From Nilaparvata lugens (taxonomy: Eukaryota; Arthropoda; Insecta; Hemiptera; Delphacidae), in assembly GCF_014356525.2 (NCBI RefSeq), contig NC_052505.1, positions 51,588,970 to 51,652,969 of the forward strand: a DNA stretch of 64,000 bases. Reading direction: 5' to 3'. Shown in pieces: positions 46,944 to 58,139 of this stretch. Made by a program: the position numbers and the translations under genes. The notes beneath the pieces are model-generated. The model did not search any database and was not told where the DNA came from. It saw only the letters and a program-made list of their open reading frames with translations. Numbering within the stretch: the stretch's first letter is position 1; each line of letters begins with the position of its first letter.

Positions 46944-48752
46944 ATGAAAACTGCCTGTAATTCCGTAAAAACTTCATGGTTTCAACCAATCAAAGTAGGC
47001 CTAAATGGTGAAATAATAAATTTCAAAATAGATACTGGTGCAGAAATAAATTTGGTACCTTTGCACATTTTGAGAAGTTGTAATGTTGATGAGCTAGGCT
47101 TGAAAAAGTGTAATATTTTGCTTGAGTCATATGGTGGTTTCAAAATTGTTGCTATCGGTAAAGTAAATTTATATTGTAGTGTAAATAATGCTGAATTGAT
47201 TGAAGAGTTTGTTGTCATAGATAATGAGAAGTGTATTCCTATTCTAGGTCTTAAGTCTTCGATTGATCTTGGTTTGATTCATAGAGTTCATAACATACAA
47301 TTAGAGTCTAAGGAAAAGTTTCTTGAAACAAACAAAGATGTATTCACAGGAATAGGTTGTTTTCCAACTGAATATAAAATAAAATTGAAAGATGGAGCAA
47401 CACCTGTAGTGAGGCCTCCACGAAGGGTTCCTTTATCACTTATGCCGAAATTGAAAGAAACTCTAATTGATTTAGAACAACAAGGAATTATTTCAAAAAA
47501 TGAAAAGCCCAGTAGCTATGTAAGTAATCTTGTGATTGTTGAAAAACCTGACAAATCTTTAAGATTATGTCTTGACCCTCAAAGTTTAAACAAAGATTTA
47601 ATGTCAGAGCCATACTTAATTCCAACGCTAGAGGAGATAAAAACGAAATTGGCTGGAAAAAGTTGCTACTCAGTATTAGACTGTAGTGCAGGGTTCTACC
47701 ATGTAAAATTGGATAAAGAGTCAGCCGAGATTTGCACATTCAGTTCTCCTTTAGGACGTTATTCTTTTAATAGGCTGCCATTTGGAATCTCAATAGCTCC
47801 TCAGTTGTTTCATAAATTAAATTTTGACATTTTTTTCAGATATTGAATGTGTAACTGTATATTTTGATGACCTGTTAATAGCAGCACCCGATCAAGACAA
47901 ACATGATGAAATTCTTTCCAAAGTACTGGACAAAGCTAGGTTAAATAATGTAAAGTTCAACCCTAAAAAGCTACAGCTGAATCTTGAAAAAGTACCTTCA
48001 TGGGTCACCTATTCTGCAGTAGTGGAGTTTGCATTGATAACAAACATATTGAATGTATCACTAATCTACGGGATCCCACAAATAAGAAAGACCTTCAAAA
48101 AGTAATGGGTTTGTTTAATTATTTTCGTGAATTTATCCCGGATATGTCACAACTAATAAGTCCATTGCGAGAATTACTTAAAGAATCTCATATGTGGCAT
48201 TGGTTGCCAATCCACTCAGAGTGTATCAAAAAACTAAAAGTAGCTGTAACAACAGCCCCAGTGCTAGCGACTTTTGATTGCAACAAATCAATTGAAGTAC
48301 ATGCAGATAGTAGTAAAGATGCTGTTGGGTTTTGTTTAATTCAATGTGGTAAGCCTGTAAGTTTTGGATCTCGAGCTCTGACTCATACTGAGTCACAGTA
48401 TGCACAGGTTGAGAAGAAAATGCTAAGTATCTGTATTGCTGTCAAAAAATTTCATCATTTGTTGTATGGCAGAAAATTTGTGGTATACAATGACAGTAAG
48501 CCACTGTCATCAATTATGGATAAGTCTATTTGCAAAATAATGTCTCCAAGGCTTCAGCATTTGAAATTGTTGAAATATGATTTAGAAATTGAGTATAGAC
48601 CCGGTAAAACTATGGTAGTTGCAGACTTCTTATCACGTATGGAGCAACCAAAAAATGACAATGTGACTAATGATAGCACATTGATACATGCTCTTGATGT
48701 TGTGGTTCCTAATGTATTGGCTATATCTGAAGAGAAGAAACAATTGTTTTGA
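46944..48752 (+). pseudogene. Gypsy 2 protease, RT and RNase H
   Basis: Protease IDTGAEINLVPL (D-T-G) lies near residue 30 of the frame at 46,944. RT follows with VEKPDKSLRLCLDP, CYSVLDCSAGFYHVKLD and RLPFGISIAP. A deletion plus frameshift near 47,830 precedes VYFDDLLIAAP (catalytic F-D-D intact) at ~47,860, and another shift follows near 48,010. RNase H includes IEVHADSSKDAVGFCL and ends YRPGKTMVVADFLSRM at ~48,640. A TGA at 48,750 separates it from the integrase in the same frame. Confidence 0.9.
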
Positions 48753-50101
48753 AAAGAAACTAAGTTGGATCCAGCATTAAGTCTAATTTGTAATTTTTAT
48801 GAAAATGGCTGGCCTGTAAGTAAGAAACAAATTCCTGAAATGATTTGTATTTATTACAATAAGAGAAATGATATATATGTAAATGAAGGACTTGTATTTT
48901 TAAATGATAAGATTATTGTTCCATTCAGTTTAAGATCAGATATGTTGAAACTTCTTCATGAAAGTCATTTTGGTATTGAGAAAACAAGGGCTAGGGCTTG
49001 AGAGGTAATGTATTGGCCTGGTTTATCTGTTGATATAGAAAACTTAGTTTCATCTTGTAGCCTTCGTAATAAATACATGAATGCCAATGTCAAAGAATAT
49101 TTAAAGTCTCATGAAATTCCAGATATACCCTTTTATAAAGTAGGCATGGATATTGCTGAGTATGGAGATAAAGTGTATTTACTAATTGTTGATTATTACA
49201 GTAAATGGGCTGAGTGCCTACGTCTGAAGTCAAAGACAACCTCTGAAGTGATCAGTGAGTTTAAAAAAAATTGTTCAGTTCATGGGATTCCTGCAAAAGT
49301 CATTGCTGATAACAACCCATTTGGGTCTTATGAATTTAAGCAGTTTGCTTCCAACTGGGATTTTGAAATTATTAATAGTAGTCCAAACTATGCAAAATCG
49401 AATGGTCAGATTGAACGTACAGCTCAGACAGTTAAAAAGTTAATTAAAAATCCATTGAAGACAAAAAGGATTTGGAGATTGCTCTTCTAGAGCTGCGCAA
49501 TACACCAGTAATAGGTGATTATTCACCTGCTCAGTTGCTCATGTCTCGTAGGCTACGCAGTAAGATCCCAATGTCAACTCAATTATTGATTCCTAATGTC
49601 TGTGACAGGGTTAAGGTTGGTAATTCGATCAATGCTACACAAGATAAGGCTGCTAGAGATTATAATAAAAATGCTCGCCCCAAGTCTATGTTTGATGTAA
49701 ATGACAAAGTTTATGTTTACAATACACATAAGAAAATCTGGGAGTCAGGAGTAATAGTAGGGGAAACAAATTACCCAAGGTCCTATATGGTGAAACTGAG
49801 TAAAGGGAGTATACTCAGGAGGAATAGTACACATTTAAGGAAAAGATCAGGTGATGATTTGAAATTTAATGATACTACTACGGTTGATAGTGGGGTGACA
49901 GATAGTTCAAATGATAGGCCTGGTAGTGGGGAGACAGATGTTAGTGGGGTGAGAGATGATGGTTCAGATGTTAGTGATTTGACAGACGTTCCTGTTGATA
50001 GTGGGCTAGAAGAAAATGGGCAGAGAGGAGTAGTTGAGTTGAGAGGTCAAGTTACTAGACTTGGGAGGCAAATTCGTAAGCCACAGAAATTGAATTTATA
50101 A
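48753..50101 (+). pseudogene. Gypsy 2 integrase and C-terminal tail
   Basis: The zinc-binding domain (LLHESHFG...SSCSLRNKY; one Cys of the C-x2-C pair seems replaced) is followed, after an in-frame TGA at 48,999, by the catalytic core VDYYSKWAE, IADNNPFGS and SNGQIERT, giving D, D and E all present. A shift near 49,480 leads to the tail (LELRNTPVIGDYSPAQLLMSRRLRSKIP, WESGVIVGE...MVKLSKGSILRRNSTHLR). A Ser/Asp/Gly-rich segment follows, ending at 50,101, about 150 bp before the polypurine tract. Confidence 0.9.
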
Positions 50102-50261
50102 TTTGTAATCTGTATGGTAACTCTTGATTTGTAATTGAAAATTGTATTTTCAATTTATAATTGACTTGTATTTTATAATTTTTGCAATTTATCTTAAATA
50201 TGTTATTGCCTTAATTTGAAAAATTGGTTTTGGGTTGTTCCTCATTACTAAAAGGGGGAAG

Positions 50262-50452
50262 TGTTGGATAATATTATGTAATGATCAAGCAGGCAGTGTG
50301 AGCTGATCTAGTGTGTGTATGTGTTCAATGTATTGTCGTTGTTATGAGTTGACATTAAAGGTGAAAACATTATTTTCAATATGCAACTTATTGTTTTATT
50401 TGTATTACCAGTGTAACTATAAGTTAATTATTATAAAACAAATATTACAACA
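50262..50452 (+). repeat. 3' LTR of Gypsy 2
   Basis: 191 bp, differing from the 5' LTR at about three sites (for example TAATATTATG, ATTGTTTTA and AATATTACAACA). Followed by GTATC. Confidence 0.95.
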
Positions 50453-50960
50453 GTATCTAGCTCAAAACACTCCCATTCTTCAGAAAACCAGTCTAGCCCG
50501 GGTCATATTTGGTTCTTGTAAAACTATTTGTCCTATTGCAGCACCTCGTTTGTGCCTCCCTGCTTCACCTGTGACCGCTCCCCATAGGGTCATGTCGAAT
50601 TTTCTAACTTCAAATGATGTCTCTCATCAGTTAGAGAAATTTTGGAAGTTGGAAGAAATCTCTCCTCTGCTTCCTCCCTCACCTGAGGTTTTGAAACTTG
50701 AAAAACATTACACAACCACTACCACGCATCTTGAAGACAGATGGTTTATGGTCACTCTTCCCAAAAAGGATAGTTTCCACTCATTGGGTCATTCCTGATT
50801 TCAAGCATTGAACCGATTTCATTCATTAGAAAAACGGTTATCATCAAATATTGAATTAAAAAATCAATACACAGCTTTCATGGAAGAATATCAACAGTTG
50901 AATCACATGTCACCAGTGCCTCCAGCACAGGATAATGAAAAAAGACGAATTCCTCCACCA
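50453..50960 (+). pseudogene. BEL/Pao pol N-terminal remnant
   Basis: Immediately after the target duplication the text continues the protease (TPILQKTSLARVIFG) and then the pol connector typical of BEL (LEKFWKLEEISPLLPPSPE, EKHYTTTTTHLEDRWFMVTL, RFHSLEKRLSS...YTAFMEEYQQLNHM). It stops where the RT domain should begin. A stop near 50,798 splits the frame. Confidence 0.85.
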
Positions 50961-51231
50961 TTCAAAAAAAGACCCATTCCTCCGAGTGGTCCTCCGAGTT
51001 CAGAAAAAAGGCAAATGGTTGAACAATTGTGAAAATTTGAAGGTCAGTACAGTTGTCATCTTAAAGGATCCTGGTTCCGCGCAGTCCACTTGGAAACTGG
51101 TGCGCATTACTGAAGTTCATCCCGGTAAGGACGACAAGGTTCGAGTTGTCACTGTTCTCACTCCCTCCGGCACTTTTAAGAGAGCTATTTCGAGTTTAGC
51201 ACCTCTTCCCATTGATGAGGATTCTAGTTGA
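50961..51231 (+). pseudogene. BEL/Pao pol C-terminus (DUF5641 type)
   Basis: The frame at 50,935-51,231 contains KVSTVVILKD, TWKLVRITEVHPGKDDKVRV and TPSGTFKRAISSLAPLP, matching the C-terminal DUF5641 domain that follows the BEL integrase. It is joined directly to pol N-terminal sequence, so about 3 kb coding RT, RNase H and integrase has been lost. Confidence 0.88.
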
Positions 51232-51399
51232 TCCCCTTTTTCTTATGGTTCATTTCATATTTTCAGGTTTCATTGTTTTTCCCCCTGGTTCTCACATGGA
51301 GCCCAGTTTTTAATTTCCAATTGCTTTGCCAGATTTGACATATTTTTTTACCTTTTCTTATTGTGCCATACCCCCGTATGACACAAGGGGCCCAGTTTA

Positions 51400-54338
51400 T
51401 GTAAAATCTGACAAAGCATTTATTGGAACGGTTCCACTTTGATACTCGTTCCATTACTACTTAGACATCATTTTGTCCGTCTGCACTGTACGGTGACGTC
51501 ACAGTCACGGTTACACCTCACTGTCATACTCAAGATTGCTTTCTAATATTATTTGTCGTATTATTCGTCGTTTCAATTTTAATATTTGTATTATTCAATT
51601 TTTTGGAATTTATTTCGTCTTTTAGGCATCTCAATTTCTTGATATTTGCTACTTTTTCATCAAATGTTTGCGAACGTTTGCTTACATGTCTGGCATTTCT
51701 GGCCTCTTCTTTGTTAGTAGAGGTCTAGTCTCTTGTCTTTCAATCGTTTCTCGTTGGTGAGTGCACACCGCTTCGGTGTACTTTCTCTTCATCCAAATTC
51801 ATCTGGTTTACTGGACGTTTTTAAATGTGAATTATTCCTTCAAATTAATTCTTTAAATTTATTCATCAACTGTGATTCAATTATTCATCAAATTCTTCGT
51901 GTATTTACGTTGATAAACTTTGTCAAAGTTCCATAGTATTGTGTTAGCGTCTATCGCCATTTCAACATGTTTTCAACATTTGAAATTCAAACTTTCAATT
52001 TCATCATCTCTACCATTTGGAAATCGTTCTGAAAATTCCACAACTTGAAATTCGGATTATTTGTTTGGAATTCTACATGTTCCTGCTCACATTTCCATTG
52101 TTGGAATTGCCTACTGTGTTGGATGCTTCCATTCTCGTCATCACGTGGCCATCATATCATCGCTTGCTGATGTCCTGTTCCTTGGGGTACCATGGATTCC
52201 TTGCCTGTCTGCCTGGCTGCATCTCTTCCTCAAAATTTAATTCAGGTTACGTAAATCGTTTTATTCAATTTTCATTTTACTCATGTATTGCATAATTGTT
52301 CATGAAAATACTAACAGTGTGTCGAAACTGGACCACGTTGTTCTCTATTTCTAATTCGAACATTTTAATGTGCATTCATATGATTTTTGTAGCTATCATT
52401 CAACTTTTACGGCAATTAAAAACATTTAATTGTCCATACTTATGGCAATCGAGCCTATGTACATGAATTCAATATGTTACAGTGTAGGTCTCATTCAGAG
52501 CACTGTCCTACATTATTTCAAAGCTATAATATGTATTCATTGTATTTGATAGCTACCCTTGGCTTGCAAGTGTATTCTCATATTTGAGTTGTTCTATTGA
52601 TGTCTAACTTGACATTCAATTCATTGAAGGCCTATGTTGCCTGTATTAATGTATTCAACATTAACAATTATTTCATTGTATTTGATAGCTACCCTTGGCT
52701 TGCAAGTGTATTCTCATATTTTAGTTGTTCTATTGATGTCTAACTTGACATTCAATTCATTGAAGGCCTATGTCGCCTGTATTAATGTATTCAACATTAA
52801 CAATTATTTCATTGTATTTGATAGCTACCCTTGGCTTACAAGTGTATTAATGTCGACCGAGACATTCAATTTTGTTGATAGCTACCCTTGGCTTGCAAGC
52901 ATATTCTCATATTTGAGTTGTTCTATTGATGTCTAACTTGACATTCAATTCATTGAAGGCCTATGTCGCCTGTATTAATGTATTCAACATTAACAATTAT
53001 TTCATTGTATTTGATAGCTACCCTTGGCTTGCAAGCATATTCTCATATTTGAGTTGTTCTATTGATGTCTAACTCGACATTCAATTCATTGAAGGCCTAT
53101 GTCGCCTGTATTAATGTATTCAACATTGACAATTATTTCATTGTATTTGATAGCAACCCTTGGCTTGCAAGCGTTTTCTCATATCTGAGTTGTTCTATTG
53201 ATGTTTAACTTGTTATTCAATTCATTGAAGGCATATGTTGCCTGTATTAATGTATTCAACATTAACAATTATTTCATTGTATTTGATAGCTACCCTTGGC
53301 TTGCAAGTGTATTCTCATATTTTAGTTGTTCTATTGATGTCTAACTTGACATTCAATTCATTGAAGGCCTATGTCGCCTGTATTAATGTATTCAACATTA
53401 ACAATTATTTCATTGTATTTGATAGCTACCCTTGGCTTACAAGTGTATTAATGTCGACCGAGACATTCAATTTTGTTGATAGCTACCCTTGGCTTGCAAG
53501 CATATTCTCATATTTGAGTTGTTCTATTGATGTCTAACTTGACATTCAATTCATTGAAGGCCTATGTCGCCTGTATTAATGTATTCAACATTAACAATTA
53601 TTTCATTGTATTTGATAGCTACCCTTGGCTTGCAAGCATATTCTCATATTTGAGTTGTTCTATTGATGTCTAACTTGACATTCAATTCATTGAAGGCCTA
53701 TGTCGCCTGTATTAATGTATTCAACATTGACAATTATTTCATTGTATTTGATAGCAACCCTTGGCTTGCAAGCGTTTTCTCATATCTGAGTTGTTCTATT
53801 GATGTTTAACTTGTTATTCAATTCATTGAAGGCATATGTCGCCTATATTAATGTACTCAATATTAACAATTATTTCATTGTATTTGACATCTACCCTTAG
53901 CTCACAAGCGTTATTTTAAGGGCACTGACGCCTATTTCAATGTGTATGACATTGATTTTGGAACCTGCTTATGTTAATGTCAGCCAAGACATTCTCATTC
54001 TTGAACTTATTTGTACTAGTGTCAATCAAAACATCTAACCATTTCAATATATAGAGCATTATCTACATCTCATTGTCATTTGTTATTATTCTTTTTAAAA
54101 TCATTAAGATTGAATTTTTCAGCAGTAACTTTATTATTGTATCATTTAAAATTTTCTATTCTCACTTCAGGTATTATTGACAGTACCTTATCAATGGTTG
54201 TCAGTCTTCAAGGGTCATTAGTGTCATTGACCTAAATTCATTTAAATTTTGTTATCGCTTATTTTCTAACGGTTTTATTACATGTTGTAATAAAATTCAT
54301 CTAAAGATTTTATTTGATTTAATCTACTTACACTTCTT
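51400..54338 (+). repeat. Putative long BEL LTR body, or 3' untranslated region
   Basis: No coding text beyond 51,231. It starts after ACACAAGGGGCCCAG (a weak purine-rich candidate) and includes a TGACGTCA motif at about 51,494 and the 132-bp tandem array. Treating it as the body of a ~3.1-kb LTR explains why only the final 190 bp are repeated at the truncated left end. This is inference. Confidence 0.4.
52537..53930. repeat. 132-bp tandem array with a 601-bp higher-order period
   Basis: The unit TTTCATTGTATTTGATAGCT...CTTGGCTTGCAAG...TTGAAGGCCTATGTCGCCTG is about 132 bp and occurs ten or more times. One unit in each group is shortened to ~61 bp (the TTGTTGATAGCTACCC variant with ATTAATGTCGACC). 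The pattern of variants repeats exactly every 601 bp: 52,634-52,936 equals 53,235-53,537. That indicates a recent duplication of a whole block. Open frames through it are a by-product. Confidence 0.9.
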
Positions 54339-54530
54339 TTTGTATGTGGCCATCTGCCTATTATTTTATTAATATTAAATCTCATCTTGTTGACTCATTT
54401 TGTCTTTTTTTGGCGTACTCACCACACTTCAAGCTATCAGTTTTTTATGCACAGAATTCAGAGATTTATTTGTAGGTATTAATACCAACTATCATTCACA
54501 GTCCACTGCCCTGACTTTGGATTCTGTCAA
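54339..54530 (+). repeat. BEL LTR 3'-terminal part (right)
   Basis: Matches 42,603-42,792 and ends GATTCTGTCA. The sequence beyond (AATAATTTAAC) is not LINE, so no target duplication with the left flank is detectable. Confidence 0.75.
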
Positions 54531-54535
54531 TAATT

Positions 54536-56404
54536 TAACATTTAATTCTCATATGAATATATTTTAAAAATAACTTCTCCTTTATAATATTACTTGCACA
54601 ATTAAATCTAAATCTAGCTTGATTTTTAAATTATACCCTCGATAAGCTAGCTTTCACAAAATTTATATCAATTCGTAGCACTGAGGATCCTCATAAATAG
54701 TTATCAACTCACATGTAGATTTTTCAAAAATTTTTGATGTTGGCCAGGACTTGTCTCGTGTGTCCTAAGCCTTCTCTGGTGGGCTGCTGTTGTCTTCTCC
54801 AATGGGGGCATTTAATTTAATAACTCACATCATACAGTGACATCACTGAGTTAAATGAATATAATTTTCAAAATACATTGATCAAACTTAAACTTTTACA
54901 AAAATTAATTAATGTACAATAAGGGATTCAGTCTAATGCTCTCATAGTTGGTGGGTGTTCCTGGTGACCTCTGTCAAGCAAGTGGGTAGTTGGTCTTTTC
55001 CTATTTTCTCTCGACGATTCTTCCAACTTTTTGATTTGCATAAAGTTTAAATATCTCCTCTCATTGGCGGATTTTTAATACTCCGCGATGACGTAATTTA
55101 GTACTGTCAAATAGTCCATAAAATAACAGCATATTACTATAAACCTAAACTCTTATTCTGTCTTAACTACATTGTTTTGTGCCTCCTACAACAACTTACA
55201 AATTTTTAAAATTTTAATAAAGACCATGTGGAGATTTTGAATTAAATCATTTTTAGCACCGAGCAAATACTGTAATTTGATTGGTACATCCCCAAAACTG
55301 TAGTAGGTACGCTCTATAAATGTGAATCCCATTTCCTTTATCTTTTTGTTTTGTTTTAATAATTTTTGTTCATGCTATATGATACAATAAATATTTTTGT
55401 GTTTTCTTAATCATTTTTTGTGACATTTATTTGACATGCTTAGTTGACAAACCCTCCTGTCCTAGTCTTAATGAATGCTACCTAGATGCAATTATTTTTC
55501 TAGTGAGTGTCTAAATAAATATATTGTAGATGTTCAGCTTGGTCGTTATTGATATTGCCGACAAGCTCTGTTTGTATAGAACATAACCTCAAATTCACAC
55601 AATATATTATCATTTTATTTAATAATTGAGAAATAGATTTTCATTTCAAGTTGTTAGCCATAATCTCGGCTTTCCTAGTCATTATTGACTCATCTATATC
55701 TACCCCTGATAACACCATTGGTGACAGATACTTTTGCTATTCTGTCTGAGACCTAGTAGTTTATTTCAGTTTATGAAATTTCTATTGGTATCAAAATGTA
55801 CCGTAAGAATAGTGACTGGACTATATCAATAAGTTTACTAGACCTCATGTAAAATTTTGTTTCTGTTAGTGCAGATTATCTGTAGGCCTACCAGAAAATA
55901 ATTAGTCTTAGTCTTAATAATTCAAGTTTTTAGATATAGAATTATGGTATTAGCTTCAAGGTTTTAAAAATATCTGCCCCTTACATATGTGAAGTTATAA
56001 GTTTTATAACTTAAAACTTCCTGTGCAATTTTTCCTTGTGTTATGTACAGAGTGGCCCAAAAACCTCGTATTTTCAGCTCATTTTCCAGTTTTTAGCTAT
56101 TTCAGCCAAATCTCGTAATTGGACAGAAAAATTTGCTCTTGCATTTTTTTAGATTATAAAATTATGAATAAAATGAGATCATTTGGAACTCTCATGTGGA
56201 AAATTGTCCCCCTTTACCCACTCCAATAAATGATAATCTAATGTTTAGAAAATGGTCTGCATGGGCAAAAAATGCCTGTGTGCAAACCAGAGTTGTATAT
56301 TATAAGTTTGATAGAGAGAAAGGAAACACAAATTTTGCTGCATTCAGAATCCTATTTAATATAATTATTATGTACAGAGGATTATTGGATAGCTCAAAAA
56401 AAGG
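54536..56404. other. AT-rich non-coding DNA
   Basis: No gene recognised. A short block near 56,045-56,140 (ACAGAGTGGCCCAAAAACC) has the look of a dispersed insect repeat terminus. The 70-codon ORF at 56,196-56,408 has no supporting motif. Confidence 0.5.
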
Positions 56405-56858
56405 TTAATCAGTGTAATGGTGCATACAGATATCAAGAACAGTAGACAGGTTGTCACCACCAGCGAATTTATCAATTAAGGTAGGCATAATTTGTTGTGA
56501 TGATGTTTTCCGCATTATGTCCACTCCCAGCTGTATTAAAAATTTATTCAATTTCAATTTAAATAAGGATTTTGAGACATCCTGAAATACTATGTGATTT
56601 GGGAAGTGACGAGCCAAGTTACGATACAGAACATGTGAAATATAGAAGGAATTGGTTCGTGTAAGGGATCTCTGGAGGGGTATGGCTGTGATACCAATGT
56701 TAATAGCATACCGCGTTTGATGCATATGTGTAATGGGCCCAAGAATATTCAAGTTGGGAAATAAATGTATTAAAATGTTTTTAATGAAGAGCTGTCTTAC
56801 CGTCAGGACCGCACTTTCCTCAAAGAGAATGTTAGTTGAGAAACGCGGATTTTTTTAG
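56405..56858 (-). pseudogene. LINE pol C-terminal fragment, distal part
   Basis: The minus frame (56,752-56,405 plus text up to 56,858) has the LINE tail pattern: ILFEESAVLTVRQLFI, then THMHQTRYA, SFYISHVLYRNLARHFP and KLKLNKFL. It is the continuation of the fragment at 63,401-63,700, separated by the Polinton-type element. Removing that element and one target duplication rejoins the reading frame (KGA then LKK). Confidence 0.85.
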
Positions 56859-56880
56859 AGCTCCAGTAGTAAAAAAAGGA

Positions 56881-56910
56881 GGACTCTGGCACACAAGTGT
56901 GCCAGAGTCC
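56881..56910. repeat. Left terminal palindrome
   Basis: GGACTCTGGCACAC, AA, GTGTGCCAGAGTCC: 14-bp arms with a 2-nt centre, starting 16 bp from the element end. It can form a hairpin. Confidence 0.9.
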
Positions 56911-57773
56911 CCCTTCACCACAAGGTCACCCAAGTTGACCAAACCTAACCTCAAGGTCACCCAAGTTGACCAAACCTAACCTCAAGGTCACCCAAGTCGA
57001 CCAAACCTAACCTCAAGGTCACCCAAGTCAATCAAACCGAACCTCAAGGTCATCCAAGTCAAAAAAAAAACAAAAATTAAAAAAAATTGAAAAAAAATAA
57101 AAAAAATTCAAAAATTTAAAAAAAAAATTGAAAAAAAATTGAAAAAATTTTTTTTTAAAAAATCAAGAAAAATTAAAAGAAAAATAAATAAATAAATAAA
57201 AAAAAATTGAAAACACAAAATCGGGAATAATAAATGGAAAATAAAAAAAAATAAAAAAATGAACTCGGGGCTCTGAACTCTGAACTCAGGGCTCTGAACT
57301 CTGAACTCGGGGCTCTGAACTCTGAACTTGGGGCTCTGATTTCTGAACTTGTGGCTCTGAACTCGGGGCTCTGGACTCAGGCTCTGACCTCTGGACTTCT
57401 GGACTCGGGGCTCTGAACTCTGAACTACTGGACTCTGGACCCTAAACTCTGAACTCAAATGTCCTGCATCATTGAAAATGTCTGTCAACGAGATAATACC
57501 ATGATTATGTAGTTCCTCCTCCTCAAGCTCAATCACTGCATCCCGCAGACATAGCTCACTGTTTGACAACATGTTGCAGTAGACTGAATACCTCTCAGTG
57601 CTGACAAGCCGTCTTATACCAAACAGAGAAAAGTGGTGGTGGTGGTGGGGATAACCTTCCTTGTCAACAGGTCTATGACAATGCCACCCCATCATGACTC
57701 ACTTCTCAATTCTTCGTTATCATTAGTATGAAGAAGTATCATATTCTATATAATTTAAGTCTTTAAACATAAA

Positions 57774-57845
57774 TCCTCTATGGTGTAGTGGTTAGCAAGT
57801 CAGCTTCCCAAGTTGGAGGTTCTAGGTTTGAATCCAAGGCGGTAA
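57774..57845 (+). repeat. tRNA-like (Gly-CCC-like) relic in left TIR
   Basis: TGGTGTAGTGGTTAGCA fits a D-arm/box A. The following TCAGC-TTCCCAA-GTTGG fits a 5-bp anticodon stem (two G-U type pairs) with a 7-nt loop and anticodon CCC, and GGTTTGAATCC fits box B. The T stem has one mismatch and no acceptor stem pairs, so it is not a functional tRNA. It may be SINE-derived. The right TIR keeps only the box A half (complement at about 62,590-62,622). Confidence 0.45.
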
Positions 57846-58139
57846 AGGTAAGTATTAAAGGTCAGTATCAACAGAACCAGAGGATATATTTTTTTGTATG
57901 TAGTGGGTAGAGAAAAGAAAACCATATTTTTATTCTTCCCATATACATTTATTTTCCATTATAAAACAGAATATATATATTAGTCATTGAAAATCCTCTT
58001 CTATATTTTGTGGTCTCCTGATAGACCTCTGCTGACCTTTCCTCTTGTTCTGAAATGCTGCACACTCCATCAGTTTGTACAGTATCCCGAAAAGCAGCAC
58101 TGTAGTTAGATATTAGTAGAGCAGGGTCTCCTGAACAGC

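Larger units (their letters stand above)
45279..50452 (+). mobile_element. Ty3/Gypsy LTR retrotransposon 2, inserted in BEL
   Basis: 191-bp LTRs (45,279-45,469 and 50,262-50,452) start TGTTGGATAAT and end TACAACA, flanked by the target duplication GTATC (45,274-45,278 and 50,453-50,457). A primer-binding-site candidate TGGTGCAGTCATTAACG starts at 45,470 and a polypurine tract AAAAGGGGGAAG (50,250-50,261) abuts the 3' LTR. Domains run gag, protease, RT, RNase H, integrase, tail; there is no env. LTRs are about 98% identical, younger than Gypsy 1. The gag is further interrupted by a 480-bp MITE. Related to Gypsy 1 by FKPP at the gag start and VEKPDKSLRLCLDP in RT. Confidence 0.96.
42599..54535 (+). 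mobile_element. BEL/Pao LTR retrotransposon, internally deleted and interrupted
   Basis: A ~190-bp sequence (TTGTATGTGGCCATCTGCC...GATTCTGTCA) occurs at 42,603-42,792 and 54,339-54,530. The first copy is followed after five bases by a primer-binding-site candidate TGGTCCTCCGGCCCG, the style used by BEL elements. Then come gag (43,350-44,616), protease (44,723-45,278 and on), the pol N-terminus (50,458-50,960) and the extreme pol C-terminus (50,960-51,231); RT, RNase H and integrase are absent. A Gypsy element interrupts the protease/pol junction. No purine tract precedes 54,339, but the C-terminus ends 3 kb earlier. I therefore infer the right LTR may span about 51.4-54.53 kb, with the left LTR reduced to its last 190 bp. 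Confidence 0.85.

Noticed and set aside
52634..53537. Two identical 100-codon ORFs
   Set aside because: They are the same segment of a 601-bp higher-order tandem repeat, not paralogous genes.
56922..57058. Telomeric (TTAGG)n-like repeat from GGTTAGG text
   Set aside because: Only one GGTTAGG per 31-bp unit; not a TTAGG array.
57108..57695. 195-codon minus ORF in the left TIR (mirrored at 62,704-63,042)
   Set aside because: The first ~90 codons are conserved between TIRs only because TIRs are copies; the rest runs into CTGAACTC repeats and an A-rich tract. A small conserved peptide cannot be excluded, but nothing supports it.
57774..57845. Functional tRNA-Gly gene
   Set aside because: The anticodon arm and boxes A/B look right, but the acceptor stem does not pair and the T stem has a mismatch.
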